Assembly: GCA_012837385.1 (NCBI GenBank) | Contig: DURH01000068.1 | Span: 1 to 40,814, forward strand | DNA from: Bacillota bacterium | Lineage (GTDB): Bacteria > Bacillota > Limnochordia > Darwinibacteriales > Darwinibacteriaceae | Direction of reading: 5' to 3' | Length of the DNA stretch: 40,814 bases | In this document: positions 7,569 through 15,732 of the stretch, piece by piece | Layout: every line of letters starts with the position of its first letter | How positions within the stretch are numbered: the stretch's first letter is position 1 | Notes under the pieces: model-generated | The model's database searches: none | Told to the model about the DNA's origin: nothing | The model's input: the letters and a program-made list of their open reading frames with translations, nothing else | Position numbers and translations under genes: made by a program

Positions 7569-8408
7569 GTGAACCTCTTTTACTTAGCTGGATTACGGGC
7601 CGTACGTGCCTTTCATCAAGCTCAGCAATCCTACGCTGTATCCCTGGAACGCATTGCCACGGGACGGCGTATTAACCGCGCCGCGGACGACCCTGCCGGT
7701 TTGGCCATCTCCGAGAGAATGAAAGCCCAGATCCGTGGGCTCAGACAGGCCTCCCGCAATGCCCAGGACGCCATTTCCCTGCTCTACGTAGCCGATGGAG
7801 CCTTAAACGAAACCCACGCTATCCTGCACAGGCTCAGAGAAATCGCGGTCTACTCAGCCACCGGCACCCTGACAGAAGCGGAACGTGAGGCCCTACAGCT
7901 GGAGTTTAACGAGTTAGTGGGAGCCATTGATGACATTGGCAAAAACACACAGTTTAACACCATCAACCTCCTAGATGGAACTAGAGACGAGAATAACCCG
8001 CTCATGATCCAGATTGGAGCCAACGCGGGTCAAAACACAGATATCGTAATCGGGGATATGCGGGCTGGGGGCCTGGGGCTGGTAGACAGTGATGGCAAAC
8101 CCATCTCAGTATCCACTCAGGAAGACGCCGATACGGCCATCGGCATTTTGGATGAAGCCATTTCTAAGGTGTCATCCCAAAGATCGTATCTCGGGGCCAA
8201 GGTGCGGCGGCTGGAGCACACCATCAATAATCTGGAAAACACCGCCCTCAATCTGGCTGAAGCGGAATCCCGTATCGCCGATGCCGACATTGCCCTGGAA
8301 GTGATGAACATGGCGCAGGCGCAAATGCGCATGCAGGCAGCCCTAGCCATGATTGCCCAGGCCAATGTTGCCCAGCAGATGATCCTAAAACTGCTCTGGC
8401 CGACCTAA
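7569..8408 (+). CDS. Short divergent flagellin
   Basis: 279 residues. It has the flagellin N-terminal D0/D1 signature (ERIATGRRINRAADDPAGLA, then DAISLLYVADGALNE) and the C-terminal one (SYLGAKVRRLEHTINNLEN, ESRIADADIALEVM, MIAQANVAQQMILKLL), separated by only a short middle region. The first residues (VNLFYLAGLRAVRAF) differ from the usual MRINHN start, and the protein ends LLWPT rather than the usual LLR. A GTG at 7569 after a G-rich ribosome site is preferred; the frame is open to 7551. No other flagellar gene is in the window, so it may be an accessory or phase-specific filament subunit, or a filament protein with another role. Confidence 0.88.
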   Translation: MNLFYLAGLRAVRAFHQAQQSYAVSLERIATGRRINRAADDPAGLAISERMKAQIRGLRQASRNAQDAISLLYVADGALNETHAILHRLREIAVYSATGTLTEAEREALQLEFNELVGAIDDIGKNTQFNTINLLDGTRDENNPLMIQIGANAGQNTDIVIGDMRAGGLGLVDSDGKPISVSTQEDADTAIGILDEAISKVSSQRSYLGAKVRRLEHTINNLENTALNLAEAESRIADADIALEVMNMAQAQMRMQAALAMIAQANVAQQMILKLLWPT

Positions 8409-8500
8409 AAAAGCTGGCCGCAGTCAATAATCCAGAAGCAAATCCCAAAAGGAAGCCTGGTACCCTCAAGCGAATACTATAGCAGCTTTGGTGAAAGGTA

Positions 8501-9943
8501 GTGACAACAGTGATCAAATTTGGGACAGGCGGCTGGCGGGCCGTAATCGGCGAGGAGTTTACCTTTGGCAATGTGCGCAGGGTGGCCCAAGCAACCGCTC
8601 TCTACCTCAAGGAAATTGGACAAGCCCATAAACCCGTTGTGATCGGGCATGATCTCCGCTTCCTATCAGGGCGGTTCTCCCGGGCTTTTGCAGAAATCCT
8701 GGTGCACAACGATATTCCCGTCTGGTTTATTGAACCAGTGGTGCCCACCCCCATGCTTATGTTTGCCGTGGAACAGGAAAAGCTGGCCTTAGGGATCATG
8801 CTTACCGCTTCCCACAACCCCTCTGAATACAACGGCATTAAGGTGATTGTGGAAGGTGGAAAAGATGCCCCTGTCCAGGTTACGAATCGCCTAGAAGAGC
8901 TTTGTAAGTACATCCCCCAACTTGAGGCGCCGCCCCTCTCCTTTTTTGACGCTTTGGAACAAGGGAAAATCGTGCTTTACTCCAATAAAAACGCCTACAT
9001 TGATTCCCTCCTTGCCCAGATCGATGTTAAGGCAGTGCAGCAGCTCAATCTCAATGTGCTGTTCAACCCCATGTTCGGCGTGGCTAAAGACATCATGGCC
9101 ATGTGCCTAGCTTCACTGCGCTGTTCAGTGGATCTGATCAACGCTCAAAGAGATACCATGTTCGGTCAAAGGGCCCCTTCCCCTTCCAGGGAAGCGCTCC
9201 AAGACATGGAGTACCTGATGAAACAGGGCGGGTACCACATCGGCATCGCTACCGATGGCGACTCAGACCGCATCGGCCTCTATGACGAAAAGGGCAACTA
9301 TATTACCGCCAACGATATTCTCAAACTGCTCTATTATTACCTTAAGGAGTACAGGGGAGAAAAAGGCGGATTGGTGCGCAATCTCACCACAACCCATGTG
9401 CTGGACCGCATCGCCCACTCCTTTGGCGAGCCGGCCTACGAGGTACCGGTGGGTTTCAAGCACATCTCCCATAAAATGGATGAGGAAGATCTGCTGCTGG
9501 GTGGAGAGAGCAGCGGAGGCCTGAAGATCAGAGGGCATGTCAATGGCAAAGATGGGATCTTGGCTGCACTTCTAGCAGTGGAAATGCTGGCCAAAACGAA
9601 AAAAAGCCTCAGCGGGCTTTTGAAAGAGATTAACGAGAAGTATGGGACCCTGCATTTTGGCGAAGTGAATCTCACTTACCGAGCTCAGGATCGCAGCCGC
9701 TTAGAGAAGATTCTGCTCCAGGATCGCTATGTCCCGGCTTTTCCCTGGAGGCTGCACAGAACATCATACATGGACGGAGTGAAGTACTACTTCACCAATG
9801 ACAACTGGTTCTCCATCCGTTTCTCAGGCACAGAACCTATTCTGCGCCTCACCTATGAGACCAATACTGAGGCCCAAGCCCAGGAGCTGAAGCGCACGAT
9901 TATGGGCGACAAAACCCTGAACTTGCCTGCTAAGGAGGATTAG
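8501..9943 (+). CDS. Phosphoglucomutase/phosphomannomutase family enzyme
   Basis: 480 residues of the alpha-D-phosphohexomutase superfamily, which interconverts hexose 1- and 6-phosphates in the cytoplasm. The four active-site loops are visible: phosphoserine loop TASHNP (Ser104), Mg2+ loop DGDSDR (252-257), sugar-specificity loop GGESSGG, and phosphate-binding loop FSGTEP (441-446). The N-terminal KFGTGGWRAVIGEEF marks the subgroup annotated as phosphoglucomutase/phosphomannomutase, so glucose- or mannose-phosphate is likely; the exact substrate cannot be read. The GTG start at 8501 follows GAAAGGTA. A terminator follows the gene. Confidence 0.93.
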   Translation: MTTVIKFGTGGWRAVIGEEFTFGNVRRVAQATALYLKEIGQAHKPVVIGHDLRFLSGRFSRAFAEILVHNDIPVWFIEPVVPTPMLMFAVEQEKLALGIMLTASHNPSEYNGIKVIVEGGKDAPVQVTNRLEELCKYIPQLEAPPLSFFDALEQGKIVLYSNKNAYIDSLLAQIDVKAVQQLNLNVLFNPMFGVAKDIMAMCLASLRCSVDLINAQRDTMFGQRAPSPSREALQDMEYLMKQGGYHIGIATDGDSDRIGLYDEKGNYITANDILKLLYYYLKEYRGEKGGLVRNLTTTHVLDRIAHSFGEPAYEVPVGFKHISHKMDEEDLLLGGESSGGLKIRGHVNGKDGILAALLAVEMLAKTKKSLSGLLKEINEKYGTLHFGEVNLTYRAQDRSRLEKILLQDRYVPAFPWRLHRTSYMDGVKYYFTNDNWFSIRFSGTEPILRLTYETNTEAQAQELKRTIMGDKTLNLPAKED

Positions 9944-9992
9944 TAAAGGCGGGTCGTGGTCTATCGTGCTGAAGCAGGCAGACGCGGCCAAG

Positions 9993-10024
9993 AGGGCGCC
10001 AGGTTATGGCGCCCTTTTATTTCG
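9993..10024 (+). terminator. Intrinsic terminator after the phosphohexomutase gene
   Basis: AGGGCGCC (9993-10000) pairs with GGCGCCCT (10008-10015) around a 7-base loop, followed by TTTATTT. It lies between the convergent phosphohexomutase and Nudix genes. On the complement the U-tract is poor. Confidence 0.85.
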
Positions 10025-10028
10025 CCTG

Positions 10029-10514
10029 CTAAGGCTGCTTTCTCAGCTTCCTGATATATTTAAACACAGCAATAATGGTCTTGGCATCGTTGATCTCGCC
10101 TTGATCGATCATCTCTTCCACCTTGTCCAGGGGTATCCAGCGCACATTAATGTCTTCGCCCACATCCAGCTGTTGTTCACCCTTGGTGAGCCCGCTGGCA
10201 AAGAAGAGGTGCAGCACCTCATTGGTGTAACCTGGGGTGGGATAGATGTGGCCGCAGGGTTCCCAGTTTTCCGCGCGGTAGCCCGTTTCTTCCTGAAACT
10301 CCCTTTGGGCACACTCGAAGGGTGATTCGCTGCGGTCTATTGTACCTGCGGGAATCTCCAGCATATTGCGTCCAGCCGCGGGCCGGTACTGCTCCACCAG
10401 GAGCACTTTCCCATCGTCAACAACCAGTACTGCCGCTGCTCCTGGATGATCTACCATTTTAAAATGCCTGACTCTGCCGCCAATCCACACATCCTTTGTT
10501 ATAAACCTGAACAC
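10029..10514 (-). CDS. Nudix hydrolase, ADP-ribose pyrophosphatase-like
   Basis: 161 residues with a perfect Nudix box (G57-x5-E63-x7-R71-E72-x2-E75-E76-x-G78), the metal- and pyrophosphate-binding loop-helix. The preceding VLLVEQYRPAAGRNMLEIPAG and following GYTNEVLHLFFASGL segments are typical of ADP-ribose pyrophosphatases (NudF-like), which cleave ADP-ribose to AMP and ribose 5-phosphate. I place the start at the GTG at 10514 because GAGGTGAT lies just before it; a GTG three codons upstream overlaps that site. It stands alone between oppositely oriented neighbours. Confidence 0.9.
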   Translation of the reverse strand: MFRFITKDVWIGGRVRHFKMVDHPGAAAVLVVDDGKVLLVEQYRPAAGRNMLEIPAGTIDRSESPFECAQREFQEETGYRAENWEPCGHIYPTPGYTNEVLHLFFASGLTKGEQQLDVGEDINVRWIPLDKVEEMIDQGEINDAKTIIAVFKYIRKLRKQP

Positions 10515-10625
10515 AACTATCACCTCAAATGAAGTAATTCTGGCAAAAGTTAGAGACTCCTGTTACTGTCCAGCGATTCTTGGGCATACTATCCCAGAAC
10601 ACCTATTTGAAAGGAATGGTGCTCC

Positions 10626-11090
10626 ATGACTGTCCAAGTGCTGGTCTATCCCGTGCTCATTGTCTTGGTAGGCGGATTTGCACTGCTCACCGTACCTAGA
10701 GAGGATCTGCGCCTGCTGCTACCCTATGGAGTAGTGCTGGGCGGGCTTTATGATTATATCCATGGAGTGATCACCGGAGATCTCTTAAAAATCGGCACCT
10801 TCCAGAACCAGCACATCTTCGCCGTCGGCGATCACTTGATCCTCACCCCGATCGCCTGGACGTTTATTATGGTGCTCTACCTGTATTACTGGCCCCAAAG
10901 AAACAAGTATATAGGCTGGCTCTACTTGCTGTCCTGGGCGCTCTTGGCCACGGGGTACAGCCAAGTGGTGCGCAGCGCAGGCCTCTTCACCTATTTACCT
11001 TGGTTCTATCCCATCCCCATGTTTCTCCTTTTCCTCATCCGCTTCGCCCTTGCCACTTGGGTGGCCCAGCGCTCCAACCTTTTACAGTAG
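10626..11090 (+). CDS. Small polytopic membrane protein of unknown function
   Basis: 154 residues with about five hydrophobic segments (roughly 5-22, 27-48, 68-89, 95-113, 120-145) and many aromatic residues near the membrane edges (YLYYWPQ, YLPWFYP). The ATG at 10626 follows AAAGGAATGG. The layout resembles small Bacillota membrane proteins annotated as CBO0543-like, but I cannot confirm that by eye. There is no catalytic motif and no informative partner: a Nudix gene diverges on one side and a serine hydrolase follows 99 bases later. Confidence 0.75.
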   Translation: MTVQVLVYPVLIVLVGGFALLTVPREDLRLLLPYGVVLGGLYDYIHGVITGDLLKIGTFQNQHIFAVGDHLILTPIAWTFIMVLYLYYWPQRNKYIGWLYLLSWALLATGYSQVVRSAGLFTYLPWFYPIPMFLLFLIRFALATWVAQRSNLLQ

Positions 11091-11105
11091 GCTGCCCGCG
11101 CCACA

Positions 11106-11119
11106 ATTTGTTCACAAAT
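11106..11119. promoter_or_regulatory. Palindrome ATTTGTTCACAAAT before the serine hydrolase gene
   Basis: A 14-base sequence with 6-base perfect arms (ATTTGT/ACAAAT) around TC. It is operator-sized and lies 71 bases before the hydrolase start, upstream of the larger leader hairpin. No regulator is assigned. Confidence 0.3.
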
Positions 11120-11127
11120 GGAAGGAA

Positions 11128-11181
11128 CCCCATCTCATCTTGGAGAAGTCTGACGCTGAAGCTACTTACTTCTTGATGGGG
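11128..11181 (+). promoter_or_regulatory. Leader hairpin that would hide the serine hydrolase ribosome-binding site
   Basis: CCCCATC (11128-11134) is complementary to GATGGGG (11175-11181), and inside it AGAAGT (11144-11149) is complementary to ACTTCT (11168-11173). The right arm includes the GGGG of the only plausible ribosome-binding site (GGGGTGG, 11178-11184) for the ATG at 11190. The folded form would therefore limit translation. Whether it responds to a signal is unknown. Confidence 0.45.
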
Positions 11182-11189
11182 TGGAATTG

Positions 11190-13127
11190 ATGAGAAGAAT
11201 TTGCACAGCCGCCGTTCTCCTGGTTTTAGTGTTGGCGCTGTCCGCAGCTTCTGCCCAAAGCACGAATGTGCATGATCTTGCGGCGCTGGAAGCTTTTTTT
11301 GACGGGATTTTCGCGGTTCAGCTCGCTGGAAACAAGGTGCCCGGTGCCGAAGTTGTGGTAGTATCCGATGGCCAGATCCTCTTTTCCAAAGGCTATGGAT
11401 ACGCAGATTTGGAAAACAAAGTCCCCATGGTGCCTGGAATAACGCTGCATCGGCCAGGCTCCAACTCTAAGCTTGTGATTTGGACTGCAGTAATGCAGTT
11501 AGTGGAACAGGGCAAGCTGGATTTGTACACGGATATCAACACCTACCTGGACTTCTCCATTCCCTCCGATACCATTTCCAGAAAAGACGTCCCTCCCATT
11601 ACCCTGCATCACCTCATGACCCACACTGCAGGTTTCGAGGATGAGGTGGCCATGGTGTTCGTGTCCAGGCCAGAACTGCTTAAGCCCTTTGGGCAGTATC
11701 TGAAAGAACACCTTCCAGCCAGGGTGTTCACGCCGGGATCGGTAATGGCGTACTCTAATTACGGGACTGGGCTCGCAGCTTACATTGTGGAGCTGGTGAG
11801 CGGGCAGCCCTTTGCAGAGTATGCCCAGGAGCATATCCTAACACCCTTGGGGATGGATTCTGCCACTTTTGACCAGGAATTTTCCCCCAGCCTAGCCCAG
11901 CGTTTGAGCAAGGGTTACCGCTATGAAGCAGGCAGATTTGTGGCTGGCGATATGGAATACGTCCAGAACTACCCAGCAGGCGGCCTCATCGCCAGCAGCC
12001 ATGATATGGCGCGCTTGATTATGTCGCTGCTCAGCCTAGGCGAGCTTCCTCCTGCCGCCGAGCCTGCCGAGGAACTGGAAGAAGGGCAGGAGCAGGAAGG
12101 GGAGTCCATGGCGCGCCTTTTGACAGAGGAAACTGCCAGGAAGATGCAGACCCAGCAGTTTGCAGGGCACCCTCAAATTCCCGGAATGACTTATGGCTTG
12201 ATTGAGTCAGAATATAATGGTTATAGAGTGCTGGGCCACGGCGGAGCTACCCTCCTGTTCAGCACCGGCCTCTACTTCCTACCTGAAGAAAACATAGGCA
12301 TCTACGTGGTGTACAACTCACCTGGGCAGAGCGAACTGCACAGCTCTCTGATGGCTGCCTTTATGGACCGCTATTTCCCAAGTGAGGCTGCCGGGCAGGA
12401 ACCCCGCCCCATTACCCAGGGTACAGAGGCAAACTACACAGGCGTGTACCATAGTTCCCGCAGCAATTTCACTGGCATCGAGTCTGTGCTGCGCGTCTTG
12501 CAGCCTTTGACAGTGACGGTAGATGCCGAGGGGTACTTGGTGCTCAGCGCCTATGGAGAAACCAGGCGGTTTGGCGAGATCAGCCCTGGGCTTTTCCAAG
12601 AACTAAATGGAGCAGGGAAAGTTGCCTTCAGCTTCCAAGACGGAAAAGCAGAGCGCATTGTCATGCCTGGCCCAAGCACCTGGCTGCGCACGCCTTGGCA
12701 GCAGAGCCCTGGTTTCCTAATCCCCCTCACCTGTGCCGCAGTCCTCTTTATGCTGGGGACTATAGTAGGTTGGATCAAGGGGCTGTTTAGAACCAGGCCC
12801 CGGCGCAGCTCGTTTTTCCTGCCCAAGGCCGTGGCCTTAGTGTTTATCCTCCTCTTCATAACCATTGTGGTCATGTGGGGAGAGCTCCTGGCTGCCACTC
12901 ACCCTGCCTATGACATCCCCCTGTTGGTGTTGGAGCCGTCCTCTACCCTTAAGGCGGTGCTGCTGCTCACGAAGATTCTTATGGGACTGGGCACACTGAT
13001 GCTGGTCACAGCAGTGTATGTGATAGTGGCCAAGAAGGGCACCGTCTGGCAGAGAATCCACTACGCGCTCCTCACCTTGAGCGCGCTCAGTGTGAATCTG
13101 ATCTTGTGGCAGCTTAACCTCTGGTAA
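11190..13127 (+). CDS. Exported serine hydrolase (beta-lactamase/class C family) with C-terminal membrane anchor
   Basis: 645 residues. A signal peptide (MRRICTAAVLLVLVLALS, likely cut after ASA) precedes a class C beta-lactamase/DD-peptidase domain (about 28-395) with SxxK at Ser91-Lys94 (SNSK), Tyr-Ser-Asn at 188-190 and HGG at 350-352. A linker domain follows (about 395-505), then four predicted membrane helices from about 510 to the C-terminus. This is the plan of many Bacillota 'serine hydrolase' proteins whose substrates (peptidoglycan peptides, D-amino-acid esters or amides) are mostly unknown; resistance to beta-lactams should not be assumed. The ATG at 11190 gives the cleaner signal peptide; a GTG at 11181 lies within the ribosome site. 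Confidence 0.88.
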   Translation: MRRICTAAVLLVLVLALSAASAQSTNVHDLAALEAFFDGIFAVQLAGNKVPGAEVVVVSDGQILFSKGYGYADLENKVPMVPGITLHRPGSNSKLVIWTAVMQLVEQGKLDLYTDINTYLDFSIPSDTISRKDVPPITLHHLMTHTAGFEDEVAMVFVSRPELLKPFGQYLKEHLPARVFTPGSVMAYSNYGTGLAAYIVELVSGQPFAEYAQEHILTPLGMDSATFDQEFSPSLAQRLSKGYRYEAGRFVAGDMEYVQNYPAGGLIASSHDMARLIMSLLSLGELPPAAEPAEELEEGQEQEGESMARLLTEETARKMQTQQFAGHPQIPGMTYGLIESEYNGYRVLGHGGATLLFSTGLYFLPEENIGIYVVYNSPGQSELHSSLMAAFMDRYFPSEAAGQEPRPITQGTEANYTGVYHSSRSNFTGIESVLRVLQPLTVTVDAEGYLVLSAYGETRRFGEISPGLFQELNGAGKVAFSFQDGKAERIVMPGPSTWLRTPWQQSPGFLIPLTCAAVLFMLGTIVGWIKGLFRTRPRRSSFFLPKAVALVFILLFITIVVMWGELLAATHPAYDIPLLVLEPSSTLKAVLLLTKILMGLGTLMLVTAVYVIVAKKGTVWQRIHYALLTLSALSVNLILWQLNLW

Positions 13128-13177
13128 GAGGGGTCCCTCTTAGAGAGGGGTCAAATTCTGACGGATAGGAGAGCGCC

Positions 13178-14446
13178 ATGGCTTTAATCAGGGAGTTCAT
13201 CGAAGACTATAGGGGTAGGATAGGCCACTTTCAGCACTTGGCAGAAACTTGTGCCTACCAGTGCGAAAGGGCCCTGAAAAGGCAGGGCCTCAGGGTTCTC
13301 GTTACCTCTAGAGCCAAAAGGCTGGATAGTCTCGCCTTGAAGGTTGAGAACAGGGCGCAGGAGAAGAACTACCAGAATATACAGGAAATCTACGACGATA
13401 TAGTGGACCTGGCAGGGGTACGTATCGCCCTATACTTTCCCCAGGATCGCAAGGAAGTAGATCAGTTTATCCGTACCCATTTCACAGTGGAAAGTGTGAA
13501 AGACTTCCCGGAAGCCCTGGGGCATCCGGGAGCCTATCAAAAGCAGTTCTTAGGCTATGTGGGGCGGCATTACCGCCTCTACCTGAAACCAGAGTCCCTC
13601 CCACCGGAAGAAAGGCACTTGAGCAGCCACGTAATTGAGGTGCAGGTGGGCACCGTACTGATGCACGCCTGGGCTGAAGTAGAGCATGATTTGGTCTATA
13701 AGTCCACTGGGGGCTTTTTATCACAAGAAGAATACAACATCTTAGATGAACTCAACGGCCTTATGTACGAAGGGGAAGTGGCCCTAGAGCGCCTGCAGAC
13801 AGCGGTTAAGAAAAGAGTGAATGCGGAGCACCAGCCCTTTTCCAACCATTATGAACTCTCATCCTTCTTAAGTGATCAAAAGCGCAGAATCCTGCAGCCC
13901 GGCCCAGACTGCCGCTTTGCCATAGGGCGTACCGACGTCCTCTTTCAGTTTCTGAAGATGATCGGCCTCAACTCAGTACCTGCCCTGCGGCCCATTGTGC
14001 AAGAGTGCAGTTTTGGACCAGAGGAGGAGCCCCTGGCTCAGCAAATCATCGACCGCTTACTCCTCAGCGATTCCGACCTTTACCAGCAATACGATAGCGC
14101 CCGGATTGCCGTGGGTTCCTCTGATCCCTTTGGAACCCCCTATGAGGCCCTGAGTGTTTTTGCCGAAGGCAGTAGGCTCTGCTCCTTTATGCGCAGCTGG
14201 GTGGCCCTGGAACAGGCTCTAGGGGAAGGGCTGTACAAGGTGCTGAAGGGGGAGCCCACTGGCTTTGCCCTGGATCCAGCCGCGGAGGAGCAGCTTAGAC
14301 AGGGGAAAAGACTGCGGGATAGAGTGTTGTTTGGCTGCCGGCCGCCAAGCGATGAAGAGTTGGAAGAAGGAGAGGAGTTCCTCAGCCGCTTTACAGAGTT
14401 TTTAAGGAGAGAAGCAGAACCCAAACTGCAGGAAAAACAAGCATAA
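13178..14446 (+). CDS. RelA/SpoT-domain protein, probable (p)ppGpp synthetase
   Basis: 422 residues. Residues about 15-200 match the RelA/SpoT nucleotidyltransferase domain: basic ATP-binding segment RAKRLDSLALKVENR (46-60), DLAGVRIALYFPQD (77-90) with the catalytic Asp, and the VIEVQVGT...HAWAEVEHDLVYK segment bearing the acceptor-site Glu/Gln and His. There is no N-terminal HD hydrolase domain and no TGS or ACT domain, so it resembles a monofunctional small alarmone synthetase, yet it carries about 200 extra C-terminal residues I do not recognise, ending in a Glu/Lys-rich helix. The ATG at 13178 follows GGATAGGAGAG. It would make (p)ppGpp or a related nucleotide from ATP and GDP/GTP. Confidence 0.82.
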   Translation: MALIREFIEDYRGRIGHFQHLAETCAYQCERALKRQGLRVLVTSRAKRLDSLALKVENRAQEKNYQNIQEIYDDIVDLAGVRIALYFPQDRKEVDQFIRTHFTVESVKDFPEALGHPGAYQKQFLGYVGRHYRLYLKPESLPPEERHLSSHVIEVQVGTVLMHAWAEVEHDLVYKSTGGFLSQEEYNILDELNGLMYEGEVALERLQTAVKKRVNAEHQPFSNHYELSSFLSDQKRRILQPGPDCRFAIGRTDVLFQFLKMIGLNSVPALRPIVQECSFGPEEEPLAQQIIDRLLLSDSDLYQQYDSARIAVGSSDPFGTPYEALSVFAEGSRLCSFMRSWVALEQALGEGLYKVLKGEPTGFALDPAAEEQLRQGKRLRDRVLFGCRPPSDEELEEGEEFLSRFTEFLRREAEPKLQEKQA

Positions 14447-14563
14447 CATAATATCACGGATTCTTAACACACAGCAAAACTGCCGGAGTAGGAAAAGCAT
14501 ACCCATTGTGGAAGGTAGTTCATATCTACGCTTAAGAGTTGTAATACAGAAGGAGGACACTTG

Positions 14564-15730
14564 ATGAACGTCTATGAAAGAGCATTGGAACAGCACAAAC
14601 AGTGGCGCGGCAAGGTAGAAATTGTGAGCCGGGCAACGGTAAAAAACGCAGCTGAACTCAGCCTCGCTTACTCACCAGGAGTTGCCGAACCCTGTCGCCG
14701 CATCGCAGCAGACCCCGAAGCAGTCTGGGAATTGACCTGGAAAGGCAATACCATTGCCGTCGTCTCCGATGGTACCGCTGTTTTAGGATTAGGCAATATT
14801 GGCCCAGCGGCCGCCCTGCCAGTTATGGAAGGCAAAGCTGTGCTATTTAGGGAGTTTGGCAATGTTAATGCCATCCCCATCTGCCTGGATACCCAGGATG
14901 TAGATGAAATCGTAAATATCGTGAAAGCTCTGGAGCCAACAATCGCTGGTGTAAACCTGGAGGACATTGCTTCTCCCCGCTGTTTCGAAATTGAAGAGCG
15001 GCTGAAGGCAGAGACCAACATGTTTATCTTCCACGACGACCAGCACGGCACTGCTGTGGTCTGTTTGGCTGGCTTGATTAACGCCCTCAAGGTTGTGGGC
15101 AAGGGCAAGGATGCCGTGATCGTAGTGAACGGTATTGGCGCCGCCGGCGGCGCCATCATCCGCCTCCTGCTCCACGACGGATATACCAACATTAGAGCCT
15201 GTGGAAGACAGGGCCGCTTGATCCCTGGCGATCCTGAGAACAACGCCATCCAAGAAGAAATTGCCAAGGCCACGAACCCCGAAGGCCTTAAGCAGAATCT
15301 CGCTGAGGCCATGACCGGTGCCGATGTCTTTATCGGTGTATCCGCAGCCAATGTGGTAACCCCCGAGATGGTGAAGAGCATGAACGACCAGCCCATCATT
15401 ATGGCTCTGGCCAACCCAGAACCTGAAATCGCGGTTGAACTCGCGCTGGAAGCTGGAGCAGCCATCGTGGCCACTGGGCGTTCCGATTATCCCAACCAGA
15501 TCAATAACGTGCTGGGCTTCCCAGGCATCTTCCGCGGCGCCCTGGACGTACGGGCCACCGACATCAATGATGCCATGAAGATCGCCGCAGCAAACGCAAT
15601 TGCAAGCCTTGTTGAAGAACCAACAAATGAGTGCATCATCCCTTCCCCATTCGACCCCAGAGTGGCTGCTGTAGTGGCAGAGGCGGTAGCGGAGACTGCT
15701 AAGAAGACCGGAGTAGCCCGGGAGGTGTAG
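14564..15730 (+). CDS. Malic enzyme (malate dehydrogenase, decarboxylating)
   Basis: 388 residues, the usual size of short bacterial malic enzymes, which convert malate to pyruvate and CO2 with NAD(P)+. Visible landmarks are the catalytic Tyr36 in LAYSPGVAEPC, Lys91 in MEGKAVLFREFG, metal-binding acids in NLEDIASP and FHDDQHGTA, and the dinucleotide-binding GIGAAGG. The C-terminal phosphotransacetylase domain of the long MaeB form is absent. AAGGAGG (14550-14556) precedes ATG 14564; the TTG three bases earlier is less likely. I see no convincing promoter in the 117 bases upstream. Only two bases separate it from the MalY gene. Confidence 0.95.
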   Translation: MNVYERALEQHKQWRGKVEIVSRATVKNAAELSLAYSPGVAEPCRRIAADPEAVWELTWKGNTIAVVSDGTAVLGLGNIGPAAALPVMEGKAVLFREFGNVNAIPICLDTQDVDEIVNIVKALEPTIAGVNLEDIASPRCFEIEERLKAETNMFIFHDDQHGTAVVCLAGLINALKVVGKGKDAVIVVNGIGAAGGAIIRLLLHDGYTNIRACGRQGRLIPGDPENNAIQEEIAKATNPEGLKQNLAEAMTGADVFIGVSAANVVTPEMVKSMNDQPIIMALANPEPEIAVELALEAGAAIVATGRSDYPNQINNVLGFPGIFRGALDVRATDINDAMKIAAANAIASLVEEPTNECIIPSPFDPRVAAVVAEAVAETAKKTGVAREV

Positions 15731-15732
15731 TT

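Noticed and set aside
10578-10605. Possible promoter (TACTAT with a weak upstream hexamer) and near-dyad before the small membrane protein
   Set aside because: The -35 match is poor and the dyad is imperfect; not strong enough to annotate.
13125-13142. Perfect palindrome TAAGAGGG-GT-CCCTCTTA at the end of the serine hydrolase gene, considered as a terminator
   Set aside because: The 2-base loop is too small to fold as drawn and no T-run follows; the next gene has no clear promoter, so readthrough is more likely.
14668-15474. 268-codon open frame antisense to the malic enzyme
   Set aside because: Low-complexity Ser/Ala/Pro-rich product with no domain; the opposite strand encodes an intact, motif-complete malic enzyme.
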